From Kribbella sandramycini (lineage in GTDB: Bacteria > Actinomycetota > Actinomycetes > Propionibacteriales > Kribbellaceae), in the NCBI RefSeq assembly GCF_013131805.1, contig NZ_JABJRC010000001.1, forward strand, positions 434,001 to 498,000: a DNA stretch of 64,000 bases. The letters run 5' to 3'. The notes beneath the pieces are model-generated. The model searched no databases. It was not told the origin of the DNA and saw only the letters and a program-made list of their open reading frames with translations. Of the stretch, positions 1 to 9,261 are shown piece by piece. Every line of letters starts with the position of its first letter. Positions within the stretch are counted from its first letter, which is position 1. Made by a program: the position numbers and the translations under genes.

Positions 1-176
1 GCACCACCGCCGGCACCGCCGCGCTGTACTACGGCTGGTGGCGGATCGGCTACGACAACACGAGCTCCTGGAGCGGCGGCGGGGCCACCCAGACCGGGCT
101 CGGTATCGACGAAGCGGCCGTCTACCCGTATGCCCTGAGCGCTCTGCAGGTCCAGAGGCACTACGATGCGCGATGA
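1..176 (+). CDS. C-terminal fragment of a LamG/concanavalin-A-like domain protein
   Basis: An open frame enters from the window edge (first full codon at base 3) and ends at TGA 174-176, giving 57 residues. The residues YYGWWRIGYDN, then IDEAAVYPYALS and QVQRHYDAR, are the typical last strands of a laminin-G/concanavalin-A-like jelly roll, in which the phrase 'IDEvavYp.aLs..qv..Hy' recurs. Such domains sit at the C-terminus of large secreted carbohydrate-binding or cell-surface proteins. The rest of the protein is outside the window, so its enzymatic part, if any, is unknown. Confidence 0.7.
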   Translation, partial: TTAGTAALYYGWWRIGYDNTSSWSGGGATQTGLGIDEAAVYPYALSALQVQRHYDAR

Positions 177-323
177 GCATTCTGTCGGGGAGTTGTAGCA
201 CAAAGTCATAACGCGGGTGGGGGCTCGGTTTCCAGCCGGCCGCCCAGAGCGCTAGTGTCCGCTGCTGGCGCGTCTGTGCGGCCCGCGCCGTCGACTGATC
301 CCCCGCCCAGTCAAAGGAACTTG

Positions 324-1844
324 ATGAAGAAGCTAGTTCTGGCCATCGTCACCGCCTCGGCCGTCGTCGCCGCGGCGCTGATCCCGTCCGGCCCGCCCGT
401 CCAGGCGGCCTCCAAGGGATTCGGGTCCGCGGTCTCCGCGGTCCGGCAATCGGCGTGGCAGACGAACAGCAGCGTGAACGCGCTCGCGATCGCCGGTAAT
501 ACGGTCTATGCCGGTGGCCTCTTCACCAGGATCCGCCCGCCGGGCGCGGCCAAGGGCCAGCGCGAGTCGGTCCGCACGTACGTCGCGGCCTTCAACAAGA
601 CCACCGGCGCGCCGACCACCTTCGCGCCGAAGCTGAACGGCGCGGTCTACAGCATCGCGACCAGCCCGGACGGCAAGTGGGTCGTGATCGGCGGCGACTT
701 CACCACCGTGAACGGCGTCAAGCGCAGCAAAGTTGCCTTGTTCAACGTTGCGACCGGCCAGCTGGCACCCTCGTGGGCGCCGGTCGTCGCGGCCCGGGTG
801 AAGGCCCTGGCGATCTACGGCAACAGCGTCTTCATCGGCGGCGCGTTCACGAAGATCGCCGGTCAGGTTCGCAACCGGCTCGGCGCGGTCACGCTCAGCA
901 CCGGCGCGCTGCTCAAGTGGAACCCGAACGCCGACGACGACGTGTACGCGCTGCAGACGTCGGACAACGGGACGCGGGTGTTCGTGGGCGGCCCGTTCAC
1001 GACCATCAACGACCGTGATCACTACTCGCTGGCGATGGTGAACTCGACCACGGGTGCCGCGCTGGCGATGCCCGCGGCGAGCGCGATCCCGAAGCCGACC
1101 TGGCAGTGCACGACGCGGGTCAAGACGATCGACACCCTCGGCAACCGGGTCTTCATCGGTAACGGCGGTGACGGCGCCGGCTGTTACGACGGCATCATCG
1201 CCGCCGACGCCACCACCGGGAAGCTGCTCTGGCAGAGCAAGTGCCTGGGCGCGAACGAAGCGCTGAAGGCGATCGACGGCTGGCTCTACAAGGGCTCGCA
1301 CGCGCACGACTGCAGCCAGGACGGCTCCTTCGGCGACGGCACCGGGACGCACTTCCTGCTCGTCCACAGTGTTGCCAACGGCAAGCTCGGGCCCTGGTTC
1401 CCGAACACGGACGCCGATCCGAACAGCACCACCCAGGTCGGACCGCTGGCGATGGCCGGTGACAGCACCGGCCTGTGGACCGGCGGCGACTTCCGCAACG
1501 TCAACGGCAAGGGCCAGCAGGGCCTCGCCCGATTCAGCAGCACGCCGGGCGGCGCCGTCCCCGCCGTCCCGAAGGCGCCCGCGCTGACGGCCGGTAAGGC
1601 CAAGGTGACGCTCAAGTTCACCGACGTCTACGACGTCGACAACATCACGCTGACGTACAACGTCTTCCGCGGCAACACCAAGATCGGGTCCTACAAGTAC
1701 AACTCGTACCACTGGGACGCGCGGAAGTCCTACACGGTGACCGACACCGGAGTGAAGACCGGCCAGACGGTCGGTTACCGGATCGAGGTCACCGACGACC
1801 GCAACACCGTCAAGAGCTCGACAGCGAGCGTCAAGGTCAAGTAG
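324..1844 (+). CDS. Secreted DUF5122-like beta-propeller protein with C-terminal Fn3-like domain
   Basis: The protein has 506 residues. I chose ATG 324 because an AAAGGA ribosome site (313-318) lies five bases upstream and a signal peptide follows at once (KK, hydrophobic core to about residue 21, then VQA-AS). An in-frame ATG at 255 would bury this signal. Residues about 50-425 contain repeated blades of the type 'VYAGGLFTRI', 'VVIGGDFTTVNGV', 'VFIGGAFTKIAG', as in DUF5122 beta-propellers. The last 80 residues resemble a fibronectin-III-like sandwich. It is presumably exported; the ligand is unknown. A close paralogue follows at 1989. The family call is from repeat pattern only. Confidence 0.8.
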   Translation: MKKLVLAIVTASAVVAAALIPSGPPVQAASKGFGSAVSAVRQSAWQTNSSVNALAIAGNTVYAGGLFTRIRPPGAAKGQRESVRTYVAAFNKTTGAPTTFAPKLNGAVYSIATSPDGKWVVIGGDFTTVNGVKRSKVALFNVATGQLAPSWAPVVAARVKALAIYGNSVFIGGAFTKIAGQVRNRLGAVTLSTGALLKWNPNADDDVYALQTSDNGTRVFVGGPFTTINDRDHYSLAMVNSTTGAALAMPAASAIPKPTWQCTTRVKTIDTLGNRVFIGNGGDGAGCYDGIIAADATTGKLLWQSKCLGANEALKAIDGWLYKGSHAHDCSQDGSFGDGTGTHFLLVHSVANGKLGPWFPNTDADPNSTTQVGPLAMAGDSTGLWTGGDFRNVNGKGQQGLARFSSTPGGAVPAVPKAPALTAGKAKVTLKFTDVYDVDNITLTYNVFRGNTKIGSYKYNSYHWDARKSYTVTDTGVKTGQTVGYRIEVTDDRNTVKSSTASVKVK

Positions 1845-1851
1845 AACCAGG

Positions 1852-1879
1852 AAGGGTCTGCCCGATCGGGCAGACCCTT
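1852..1879 (+). terminator. Rho-independent-type terminator
   Basis: A perfect inverted repeat lies eight bases after the stop of the first propeller gene: arms AAGGGTCTGCCCG (1852-1864) and CGGGCAGACCCTT (1867-1879) around a two-base centre. There is no long T run, as is common in actinobacteria. Confidence 0.85.
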
Positions 1880-1988
1880 CGCACATCGCCCACCGGCCGC
1901 CCGCCGGTCCCCCGAAATTCGCCCGTTCTCGCCCATAGGCCACTGGGGGTGGCCGACCTACAGTTGAACCCGAGGGGGGTTCATACCA

Positions 1989-3497
1989 GTGAGGAAACTT
2001 ATTGCTGCGCTCGGCGCGGCAGCTCTCGGCGCCGCCGGGATCTTCGTCGCCCTGCAGCCGGCTCAAACCGCAGTGAGCACCGGCGGTCCGCTCACCGCGC
2101 TACCCGCATCCGCCTGGCAGACCGACGCCAGTGTGCTCGGCCTGGCCGTTGCCAAGGGCAAGACCTACGTCGGCGGCCGCTTCCTGAACGTCCGCCCACC
2201 CGGCGCCGCGCCCGGCGCCAGCCAGACCAAGCGGACGTACCTGGCCGCGTTCAACCAGAGCACCGGTGCGCTCGACACGTCGTTCAACCACGTCCTGAAC
2301 GGCGTCGTCTGGTCCATCGTGGCCTCGCCGGACGGCTCCCGGATCTACGTCGGCGGCGACTTCACCAAGGTCGGCACCGTCACCCGGAACCGGATCGCCG
2401 CGTTCGACACCGCCACCGGCGCGCTCGTGGCGAACATCAAGCCGAGCGTGTCGTACCGGGTCAAGACGCTCGCGCTCGGCGGCACCAGTCTGTACTTCGG
2501 CGGTTCGTTCGGCCTGGTCAACAACGTCGCCCGGAACCGTGCGGCCGCGATCAACGTGTCCACCGGGGCCCTCCAGGCCTGGAATCCGAACCTCGACGCC
2601 GACGTGTACGCGATCGACGCCGCGGACGACAACTCCAAGGTCTACCTGGGCGGCACGTTCACCAAGATCGGCGCCACCAGCCGGTGGGCCGTCGGCAGCG
2701 TGAGCAGCTCGACCGGTGCGATCCTGCCGTTCTCCGCGGCGTCCGCCGTCCCGAACCCGACGTCGACCTGCAAGAGCCGGGTCAAGGACATCGAGACGGT
2801 CGGCAACCGCGTGTACTTCGCGAACGCCGGTGACGGCGGCGGCTGTTTCGACGGGACGTGGGCCGCGGACATCGCGACCGGCAACCTGGTCTGGAAGAGC
2901 TCCTGCCTGGGCGCCACCGAGGCGCTCACGATGGTCGGCGGCTGGCTCTTCAAGGGCTCGCACGCGCACAGCTGCCCGGGCGCCTTCCCCGAGGGCACCG
3001 GCAACCACTACCTACTCCTGCAGAACCCGGCCGACGGGGCGCTCGGCCCCTGGTTCCCGAACACCAACGCGGCGGCCCCGACCCAGGTCGGCCCGCTCGT
3101 CTCGGCCACCGGCGGCACAGACCTGTGGGTCGGCGGCGACTTCACCACCGTGAACGGCGCCGGTCAGCAGGGCCTGACCCGCTTCACCAACCTCGGCAAC
3201 GGCGCCGCTCCCCTGGGCCCGGCGCTGCCGACGCTGTCCAACGCCGTCACCAAGCAGGTCAAGGCGACTGTCCAGACGTCACTCGACAACGACGACATCA
3301 CCCTGACCTACCGGCTGCTCCGCGGCTCGACCAACACCGTCGTCGCCACCGCCACCGCGAACTCCACCTTCTGGAGCCGCCCGACCGTGACCCTGACCGA
3401 CACCAACGCGCCGCTCGGGTCGCAGATGTACCGCATCGAAGTCACCGACGGCAAGAACACCGTCCGCGGCGGCTACTCGACCATCACCGTCAAGTAG
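1989..3497 (+). CDS. Secreted DUF5122-like beta-propeller protein, paralogue of the preceding gene
   Basis: The protein has 502 residues and a GTG start with a strong GAGGGGGG ribosome site (1972-1979). An N-terminal signal peptide (about residues 1-28, ending AQTAVS) is followed by the same 'V.GG.FT...' blade repeats as the gene at 324. Landmarks match almost line for line: 'GSHAHSC', 'GPWFPNTNA', 'LWVGGDFTTVNGAGQQGL'. It also has the same C-terminal sandwich ('TLTYRLLRGS', 'YRIEVTDGKNTV'). The two genes are a tandem duplication, each with its own terminator, so they are probably transcribed separately. The role is unknown; a wall-associated or polysaccharide-binding function is inferred only from the neighbouring locus. 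Confidence 0.8.
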   Translation: MRKLIAALGAAALGAAGIFVALQPAQTAVSTGGPLTALPASAWQTDASVLGLAVAKGKTYVGGRFLNVRPPGAAPGASQTKRTYLAAFNQSTGALDTSFNHVLNGVVWSIVASPDGSRIYVGGDFTKVGTVTRNRIAAFDTATGALVANIKPSVSYRVKTLALGGTSLYFGGSFGLVNNVARNRAAAINVSTGALQAWNPNLDADVYAIDAADDNSKVYLGGTFTKIGATSRWAVGSVSSSTGAILPFSAASAVPNPTSTCKSRVKDIETVGNRVYFANAGDGGGCFDGTWAADIATGNLVWKSSCLGATEALTMVGGWLFKGSHAHSCPGAFPEGTGNHYLLLQNPADGALGPWFPNTNAAAPTQVGPLVSATGGTDLWVGGDFTTVNGAGQQGLTRFTNLGNGAAPLGPALPTLSNAVTKQVKATVQTSLDNDDITLTYRLLRGSTNTVVATATANSTFWSRPTVTLTDTNAPLGSQMYRIEVTDGKNTVRGGYSTITVK

Positions 3498-3509
3498 CAA
3501 CGCACCTGC

Positions 3510-3541
3510 TGAGCCCCCGCCCCACCCGGGTCGGGGGCTCA
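3510..3541. terminator. Bidirectional terminator between convergent genes
   Basis: Arms TGAGCCCCCG (3510-3519) and CGGGGGCTCA (3532-3541) are perfectly complementary with a 12-base loop. The element sits between the plus-strand propeller gene and the convergent flippase gene, and its right arm includes the flippase stop codon. Confidence 0.8.
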
Positions 3542-4810
3542 CTTGTTGCTGCGGCGGCGGTGGGTGGCGATGGCACGGTTGGCTTGGTGCCACCAGAGGA
3601 GCAGAGTCAGGAACGAGGCGAGGGCGAGGCCCCAGGCGGCGCCGGAAGGGCCCCAGAGGAGGGCTCCACCGACGCCTAGAACGATCAGGACGACCGAGGA
3701 GACCAGACGGACACCGAGGCCGCGGTTGGCGGCTGTGAGGGCGCGGAGGATGGCGAAGGCGCCGGCGTTGGAGGCGCCGAGGGCCTGGAGCAGGATCACC
3801 GGGACCAGGACGGCATGGGCTTGCTCCCAGACGCCCGGCCCGAGCAGTTCAGTGCCGACGACCGGCGGGAGCAGGAGGAAGACCGCTCCCCAGGCGAGTG
3901 CGCCACCGCCGACGCCGACGGAAATCGCGAGGCCGACCAGCCAGAGGCGGCGGTAGGAGTGGGCGAGGGCGCGGCTCGCTTCGGGGATGGAGATCATCCG
4001 GATGCCCTGGTTGAGGACGTTGACCGGCCCGAGGAGGACCTGCGCGCCGCGGATACCGGCGGTCGCGACCAGGCCGGCCGCGGCAGTGATCCCGAGCATG
4101 TAGACCTGGATGGTGCCGGAGACGGCGAGCATCTCGCCGACGTACTTCGGGCTCAGGTCCCAGTTCCGGCGGATCCACTCCTGGATCAGCTGACGGCGTG
4201 GCGCGACACCGGCCTGGAAGCGGCCGACCACGGCGGCGATCACCCCGCCGAGCCCCCAGGCCAGCGTGAGCGTGGCCGCCGAGGCGGTGTCGGTCAGGTA
4301 GAGGCCGCCGAAGATCACCAGCATGCCGAGCAGCCAGATCAGGTCGTTCAGGAAGGCCTTCTGGCCCTCCCCCACCACGAAGAACGCCCAGCGCCAGGCG
4401 TCTTGGAGCAGCAGCCCCGGAAGCGTCACGGCGAACGCGAGCAGAACGCCCTTGGACGGGACGCCGGGGAAGAGCGCGATCGCCACCCCCACCAGCAGCC
4501 CGAGGAAGCCGGCGAACAGCGCGGTCGCGGTGGCGGCGCGGACGGCGCGCTGCCACTCCGGCGTCCGTTCGCCGGAGTGCCGGACGGCGAGCGGCTCGGT
4601 GGAGATCGCCCGCGAGACGTTCAGCGCGATCGTGTAGCCGCCGAACGCGAGCGCGTAGACGCCGAAGTCCGCGACCGTACTCGAGCGCGCCACGACGACG
4701 CCGACCGCGAGGTTGCTCAGGCTCGACAGCGCCTGATCGGCCAACCCCCAACCGGCGCGACCGGCCGGCCCGGCCAGTCGACGGAGTTTCTTCGGCCGCC
4801 GGAACCTCAC
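3539..4810 (-). CDS. Polysaccharide flippase (Wzx/MATE-like membrane protein)
   Basis: The 423-residue protein is almost wholly hydrophobic, with about 12 predicted membrane spans. Its opening 'GWGLADQALSSLSNLAVGVVVAR' region (residues about 20-42) and mid-protein 'LPGLLLQDAWRWAFFVVGEG' are typical of oligosaccharide/polysaccharide export flippases. It would move a lipid-linked repeat unit across the membrane. The start is GTG 4810, nine bases after the upstream glycosyltransferase stop. It is the last gene of the operon running from 9016. A clear paralogue lies at 10401-11675, so the locus has two flippases. Substrate cannot be read from sequence. Confidence 0.8.
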   Translation of the reverse strand: MRFRRPKKLRRLAGPAGRAGWGLADQALSSLSNLAVGVVVARSSTVADFGVYALAFGGYTIALNVSRAISTEPLAVRHSGERTPEWQRAVRAATATALFAGFLGLLVGVAIALFPGVPSKGVLLAFAVTLPGLLLQDAWRWAFFVVGEGQKAFLNDLIWLLGMLVIFGGLYLTDTASAATLTLAWGLGGVIAAVVGRFQAGVAPRRQLIQEWIRRNWDLSPKYVGEMLAVSGTIQVYMLGITAAAGLVATAGIRGAQVLLGPVNVLNQGIRMISIPEASRALAHSYRRLWLVGLAISVGVGGGALAWGAVFLLLPPVVGTELLGPGVWEQAHAVLVPVILLQALGASNAGAFAILRALTAANRGLGVRLVSSVVLIVLGVGGALLWGPSGAAWGLALASFLTLLLWWHQANRAIATHRRRSNK

Positions 4811-4819
4811 CCCCGCACG

Positions 4820-5596
4820 CTACACAGCGCGCGGCGGGCGGCGCAGGACGCCGAACACGAAACGCGGGATACCGATCAGATACCGCTTCCACAGCCGCCG
4901 CGGCTCCTTGTAGAGCCGGTAGCTCCACTCCAGCCCGGCGCGCTGCATCCACAACGGCGCGCGGTCCAGCCGGCCGGTGTGGAAGTCGAACGCCGCGCCG
5001 ACGCCGACCAGGATCGGGGCGTTCAGGACCGAGCGGTGCTCGGCCATCCAGCGCTCCTGTTTCGGCGCGCCCAGCCCGACCCAGACGATATCCGGACGCG
5101 CCTCGTTCAGCCGGGCGACGACGTCCGTGTCCTCCTCGGCCGTCAGGGCGCGGTACGGCGGGCACTCGACCCCGACCACCTTCAGCGCCGGATGCCGCTC
5201 CTGGAAGGCCATCCGCAGCTCGTCGGCGACACCCTCGGCGCCGCCGTAGAAGTACTGCGTCCAGCCACGCTCGGCCGCCTCGGCCATCGCGCGCTCGAGC
5301 AGGTCGGGCCCGGCGACGCGGTCCATCTGCTCGAAGCCGGCCTTCTGCCCGGCCCAGACCAGCGGCATTCCGTCCGGGACGACGAGGCCCGCGGTGTTGT
5401 ACACCTCGGTCAGCCGCTCGTCGGCGCGGGCGTGCAGCAGCGCGTTCATGTCGGTCACGCAGACCAGCTCCCGAGCGCCGTCGTCGATCCAGCGCGCGAA
5501 CGTCGCCACGGTGTCGTCGAGATTCGTCACGCTGACGTGGACGCCGAGCACATCGACACGGTCCGCGGCGGTGGCCGGAGCCTCCAGGTCGGTCAT
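4820..5596 (-). CDS. WecG/TagA/CpsF family glycosyltransferase (GT26)
   Basis: At 258 residues it has the normal length for the family. Family landmarks are TDMNALL (48-54), the PDGM aspartate at residue 75, RVAGPDL (93-99), GLGAPKQE (174-181) and GVGAAFDFHTG (198-208), with a basic C-terminal tail that would hold it to the membrane. GT26 enzymes usually add the second sugar to a polyprenyl-diphosphate sugar, for example UDP-ManNAc to lipid-linked GlcNAc in teichoic acid and ECA synthesis. Here it probably acts just after the initiating transferase encoded upstream in the same operon. Five bases separate it from gmd. Confidence 0.88.
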   Translation of the reverse strand: MTDLEAPATAADRVDVLGVHVSVTNLDDTVATFARWIDDGARELVCVTDMNALLHARADERLTEVYNTAGLVVPDGMPLVWAGQKAGFEQMDRVAGPDLLERAMAEAAERGWTQYFYGGAEGVADELRMAFQERHPALKVVGVECPPYRALTAEEDTDVVARLNEARPDIVWVGLGAPKQERWMAEHRSVLNAPILVGVGAAFDFHTGRLDRAPLWMQRAGLEWSYRLYKEPRRLWKRYLIGIPRFVFGVLRRPPRAV

Positions 5597-5601
5597 TCGG
5601 G

Positions 5602-6585
5602 TCAGTCCTCCGGGGTCAGCGCGGCGAGATCGGCATCGACCATGATGCGAACCAGCTCGGGCACATGGGTCTGGGCCTTCCAGCCGAGCTCGGTGGTCGC
5701 CTTGGAGGCGTCACCGATCAGCGAGTCGACCTCGGTCGGGCGCTCGTACCGGGTGTCGTGATCGACGTACTTCTCCCAGTCCAGCCCGACGTGGTCGAAG
5801 GCCAGCGCAACGAAATCACGGACCGAGTACGACGTCCCGGTCGCGACGACGTAGTCGGACGGGGTGTCGTGCTGCAGCATCCGCCACATCGCCTCGACGT
5901 ACTCCGGCGCGTAGCCCCAGTCGCGGCAGGCGCTCAGATTCCCCAGGTACAACCGATCCTGCTTGCCCAGTTTGATCGCCGCGACCGCGCGGGTGATCTT
6001 CCGGGTCACGAACGTCTCACCGCGCCGCGGCGACTCGTGGTTGAACAGGATGCCGTTCACCGCGAACAGGTCGTAGGCCTCGCGGTAGTTCCGCGCCATC
6101 CAGTACCCGTAGACCTTCGCGGCGCCGTACGGCGAGCGCGGGTAGAACGGGGTGTCCTCGTTCTGCGGGGGCGGCGTCGCGCCGAACATCTCCGACGACG
6201 AGGCCTGGTAGAACCGGCAGTCCAGCCCGACCATCCGGATCGCCTCCAGCAGCCGGGTCGTCCCCATCCCGGTCGTGTCGCCGGTGTACTCGGGCTCGTC
6301 GAACGAGACCCGCACATGCGACTGCGCCGCCAGGTGATAGACCTCGACCGGCCGGATCGACGCCAGCAACGTCACCAGCCGCGACCCGTCGGTCAGATCC
6401 CCGTAGTGCAGGAACAGCCGCTTGTCCGACTGGTGCGGATCCTCGTACAGGTGGTCGATCCGCTTGGTGTTGAACGTCGACGCGCGGCGGATCAGCCCGT
6501 GCACCTCGTAGCCCTTGGCGAGCAGCAGCTCCGCCAGGTAGGAACCGTCCTGGCCCGTGATACCGGTGATCAAGGCCTTCTTCAT
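5602..6585 (-). CDS. gmd: GDP-mannose 4,6-dehydratase
   Basis: The protein has 327 residues. ATG 6585 was chosen because the Rossmann motif GITGQDG (8-14) follows directly and the ATG overlaps the upstream fcl stop in an ATGA junction. It carries the extended-SDR active site (SSSEMFG, then SPYGAAK with the Tyr-x3-Lys pair), '[17 protein letters not shown]' and '[14 protein letters not shown]', all hallmarks of Gmd. It converts GDP-D-mannose to GDP-4-keto-6-deoxymannose, the substrate of the neighbouring Fcl. The pair predicts GDP-L-fucose as a building block of the polymer. Confidence 0.95.
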   Translation of the reverse strand: MKKALITGITGQDGSYLAELLLAKGYEVHGLIRRASTFNTKRIDHLYEDPHQSDKRLFLHYGDLTDGSRLVTLLASIRPVEVYHLAAQSHVRVSFDEPEYTGDTTGMGTTRLLEAIRMVGLDCRFYQASSSEMFGATPPPQNEDTPFYPRSPYGAAKVYGYWMARNYREAYDLFAVNGILFNHESPRRGETFVTRKITRAVAAIKLGKQDRLYLGNLSACRDWGYAPEYVEAMWRMLQHDTPSDYVVATGTSYSVRDFVALAFDHVGLDWEKYVDHDTRYERPTEVDSLIGDASKATTELGWKAQTHVPELVRIMVDADLAALTPED

Positions 6586-7511
6586 ACTGCGTTCTCCAGG
6601 TACCAGGCGTAGGTGGCCGCGACGCCCTCGGCCAGGGTGATCGACGGTTTCCAGCCGAGCTCGCCGAGCCGGCTGACGTCGAGCAGTTTGCGCGGCGTCC
6701 CGTCCGGTTTGGACAGATCGTTGCTCAGGGCCCCTTCGTAGCCGACCACCTCGGCGACCAGCGCGGCCAGCTCCTGGATCGTCACGTCCTCGCCGACGCC
6801 GACGTTGATCGGCTCCGGCGCGTCGTAGTGCTCCAGCAGGTGCAGGCAGGCGTCGGCCAGATCGTCCACGTGCAGGAACTCGCGCCGCGGCGTGCCCGTC
6901 CCCCAGAGCACGACCTCTGGCGCACCCGACACCTTCGCGTCGTGGAACCGCCGGATCAGCGCGGGCAGCACATGGGAGCTGGTCAGGTCGAAGTTGTCGT
7001 TCGGCCCGTACAGGTTGGTCGGCATCGCCGAAATCCAGCGCAGCCCGTACTGCCGGCGGACCGCCTGGACCTGCATGATCCCGGCGATCTTCGCGATCGC
7101 GTACGCGTCGTTGGTCGGCTCCAGCTCGCCGGTCAGCAGACTCGACTCGCGGATCGGCTGCTCGGCGTACTTCGGGTAGATACACGACGACCCGAGGAAC
7201 AGCAGCCGCGGCGTCCGCACCTCGAGCGCGGCATCCATCAGGTTCACCTGGATCCGCAGGTTGTCACTGAGGAACTCGGTCGGATGATCCCGGTTCGCGA
7301 GGATCCCGCCGACCCGCGCGGCCGCGTCGATCACCACCTCCGGCCGGTGCTCCGCGAAGAAGGCGGACGTCGCCGCGCGGTCGCGCAGATCCAGCTCGGA
7401 CGACGCCGCCCCGATCAGCCGGGTGTACCCGGCCGCCTGCAGCCGCCGCCAGATCGCCGACCCGACCAGGCCGCGATGGCCGGCCACGTAGACGGTCCCA
7501 CCAACATCCAT
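6582..7511 (-). CDS. fcl: GDP-L-fucose synthase (epimerase/reductase)
   Basis: The protein has 309 residues. The N-terminal NADP motif GHRGLVG (11-17), the SSCIYP active-site strand, the Tyr-x3-Lys pair in YAIAK, and '[10 protein letters not shown]' followed by '[13 protein letters not shown]' identify GDP-4-keto-6-deoxymannose 3,5-epimerase/4-reductase. It finishes GDP-L-fucose synthesis after Gmd. The stop overlaps the gmd start by four bases, and its ATG overlaps the stop of the initiating transferase (TGATG), so the three genes are translationally coupled. Confidence 0.95.
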   Translation of the reverse strand: MDVGGTVYVAGHRGLVGSAIWRRLQAAGYTRLIGAASSELDLRDRAATSAFFAEHRPEVVIDAAARVGGILANRDHPTEFLSDNLRIQVNLMDAALEVRTPRLLFLGSSCIYPKYAEQPIRESSLLTGELEPTNDAYAIAKIAGIMQVQAVRRQYGLRWISAMPTNLYGPNDNFDLTSSHVLPALIRRFHDAKVSGAPEVVLWGTGTPRREFLHVDDLADACLHLLEHYDAPEPINVGVGEDVTIQELAALVAEVVGYEGALSNDLSKPDGTPRKLLDVSRLGELGWKPSITLAEGVAATYAWYLENAV

Positions 7512-9016
7512 CAGTACGCTCCCGCGCCGTAGATCACCGCACGCACGGTCTTCCAGAGAATCAGCAGATCAAGGGTCATCGACCAGTTGTCGACGTAGCG
7601 CAGGTCGAGCCGGACCGACTCGTCCCAGGACAGGTCGCTGCGGCCGCTGACCTGCCACAGGCCGGTGAGCCCGGGTTTGACCAGCATCCGCCGCGAGTCG
7701 TCGGCGGCGTACAGCGCGACCTCTTCGGCCAGCGGCGGGCGCGGGCCGACCATCGACATGTCGCCGCGCAGCACGTTGAACAGCTGCGGCAGCTCGTCGA
7801 GCGAGAAGCGCCGCAGCCAGCGGCCGAGCGGCGTCATCCGCGGGTCGTTGCGCATCTTGAAGATGACGCCGTTGCCGTCGCTGAGCGTGTACAGATCGCC
7901 GAGGCGCTGCTCGGCATCGGCGTACATGCTCCGGAACTTCAGCATGGTGAACTCGGCGCCGCCACGGCCGACGCGCTGCTGCCGGAAGAGCACCGGGCCC
8001 GGGCTGGACAACCAGACGGCGAGCGCCAGACCGGCCAGCAGCGGCGCCAGCAGGATGATCATGCCGAGCGCGAACAGCCGGTCGAAGACCGCCTTCATCA
8101 GGTGCGGGCCGCCGCTGACCGACGGCCGCTCCAGGTGCAGCAGCGAGAGGCCGGCCACCGGACGCACGGAGATCCGCGGGCCGGCGACCTCGATGATGCC
8201 CGGGGAGACGATCAGCTCGACGCCGCGCTGCTCGAGCGCCCAGGACAGCCGGCGCAGCGACTGCCCGGCCAGCTCGGGATCGGTGGCGATGGCAACGACC
8301 TCGACCGCGTGCCGGTCGGCGGCGGCCAGGATGTCGGCCTCGTCCAGCTCGTCGGGCTGGAGCAGCGCGTCCGGCTCGGCGTCGCTGCGCGGGCGGCAGG
8401 TCGCGACCACGCGGAACCCGTCGGTCGGGCGGCTCTCGAGGTGCTCGCACAAAGTTGCGGCCGGGCCACTGTGCCCGACCACGAGAACCCTGTGCATACA
8501 GCGGCCGCGGACGCGGTGCCGGTGCAGGTCCTTGCGCAGGGCGTAGCGCAGGAACAGGGCGGAGGCGCACATCACCGGGATCGCCAGCACGACGAAGCCG
8601 CGGGCGATCTCGGTCTTGGTCACGTACGACGCCATCGCGACGGCCGCGGTCAGCCCGACGCCGGAGCGCAGCAGCGAGCGGAACTCGTCCGGCCCGACGC
8701 CGAAGAAGCGCGGGTCGTAGCCCTTGGACAGCGCGACCGCGGCGACCCAGCCGAGCGGCAGCAGGCTGCTGACGATCAGGTAGCCACTGCCGACCTCGCT
8801 GCCGAACCTGGTCAGCAGGGCGACGAAGACCCCGAGCATCGCGGCGAGCAGATCGCCGCCGACGGCGGCCCACCGGTAGACGCCGACCCACTGCGGCTCG
8901 GTCGATCGCGACGAGCGCGGAACGATGGCCGGAACCTCGTGCGGTACGACCCAGAGCGGGCGGCGTCCGTCGACCGCGCCCGGCGCCTCTGCTCCGCTCA
9001 CTCGCCCTCGTTCCAT
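7511..9016 (-). CDS. Polyprenyl glycosylphosphotransferase (initiating sugar-phosphate transferase, WcaJ/CpsE-like)
   Basis: The protein has 501 residues. The N-terminal half holds about four or five membrane spans and a CoA-binding-like domain (VLVVGHSGPAATL). The C-terminal third is the bacterial sugar transferase domain: FRQQRVGRGG, MLKFRSMYADAE, SLDELPQLFNVLRGDMSMVGPRPP split over its strands, and PGLTGLWQVSGRS. Such enzymes link a sugar-1-phosphate to undecaprenyl phosphate and commit the repeat unit. It heads the operon with fcl, gmd, the GT26 and a flippase. A close paralogue sits at 41037-42563; the two share nearly unbroken stretches such as GVELIVSPGI and SLLHLERPSVSGGPHL. Confidence 0.9.
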   Translation of the reverse strand: MERGRVSGAEAPGAVDGRRPLWVVPHEVPAIVPRSSRSTEPQWVGVYRWAAVGGDLLAAMLGVFVALLTRFGSEVGSGYLIVSSLLPLGWVAAVALSKGYDPRFFGVGPDEFRSLLRSGVGLTAAVAMASYVTKTEIARGFVVLAIPVMCASALFLRYALRKDLHRHRVRGRCMHRVLVVGHSGPAATLCEHLESRPTDGFRVVATCRPRSDAEPDALLQPDELDEADILAAADRHAVEVVAIATDPELAGQSLRRLSWALEQRGVELIVSPGIIEVAGPRISVRPVAGLSLLHLERPSVSGGPHLMKAVFDRLFALGMIILLAPLLAGLALAVWLSSPGPVLFRQQRVGRGGAEFTMLKFRSMYADAEQRLGDLYTLSDGNGVIFKMRNDPRMTPLGRWLRRFSLDELPQLFNVLRGDMSMVGPRPPLAEEVALYAADDSRRMLVKPGLTGLWQVSGRSDLSWDESVRLDLRYVDNWSMTLDLLILWKTVRAVIYGAGAY

Positions 9017-9141
9017 GCTGCAATCGCCCGGTCACGGACGGTGCCCGGCGAAGTCTGCAGTCTGCGCTTCATACCTGTCAAACGGTGATCGCCGTCCTAA
9101 GTGACGGCGAAATCCTTGAGAGCCTCACATCCCCAGAATTA
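9017..9141 (-). promoter_or_regulatory. Upstream region of the initiating-transferase operon with a hairpin
   Basis: A TTGACA -35-like hexamer reads leftwards at 9081-9076, about 60 bases from the ATG at 9016, but I find no convincing -10 at 17-18 bases. An inverted repeat, TCGCCGTC (9089-9096) and GACGGCGA (9103-9110), lies just upstream and could be an operator. Unlike the other polysaccharide operons, this one lacks the TGTATCA signal. Confidence 0.3.
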
Positions 9142-9162
9142 ACCCGCCGGTCGGCGGCGGGT
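9142..9162 (-). terminator. Terminator of the 12-gene minus-strand operon
   Basis: Arms ACCCGCCG (9142-9149) and CGGCGGGT (9155-9162) enclose five bases. Read on the minus strand, the stem is followed by TAATTCT. It lies about 100 bases after the stop of the GT4 gene at 9262. Confidence 0.75.
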
Positions 9163-9261
9163 CACCGCAGATTACTACGGCCGTCCGGACCCGGCGAGCA
9201 ACTGGGCCGAACCGTTGCAGAGAACTTGCACACACTCCGGCGGCCAGGAAGACAGGCAGTC

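Noticed and set aside
333..2066. Long open frame on the minus strand across the propeller genes
   Set aside because: It is antisense to a well-supported secreted protein and encodes Arg/Val/Gly-rich sequence with no domain; such frames are expected in GC-rich DNA.
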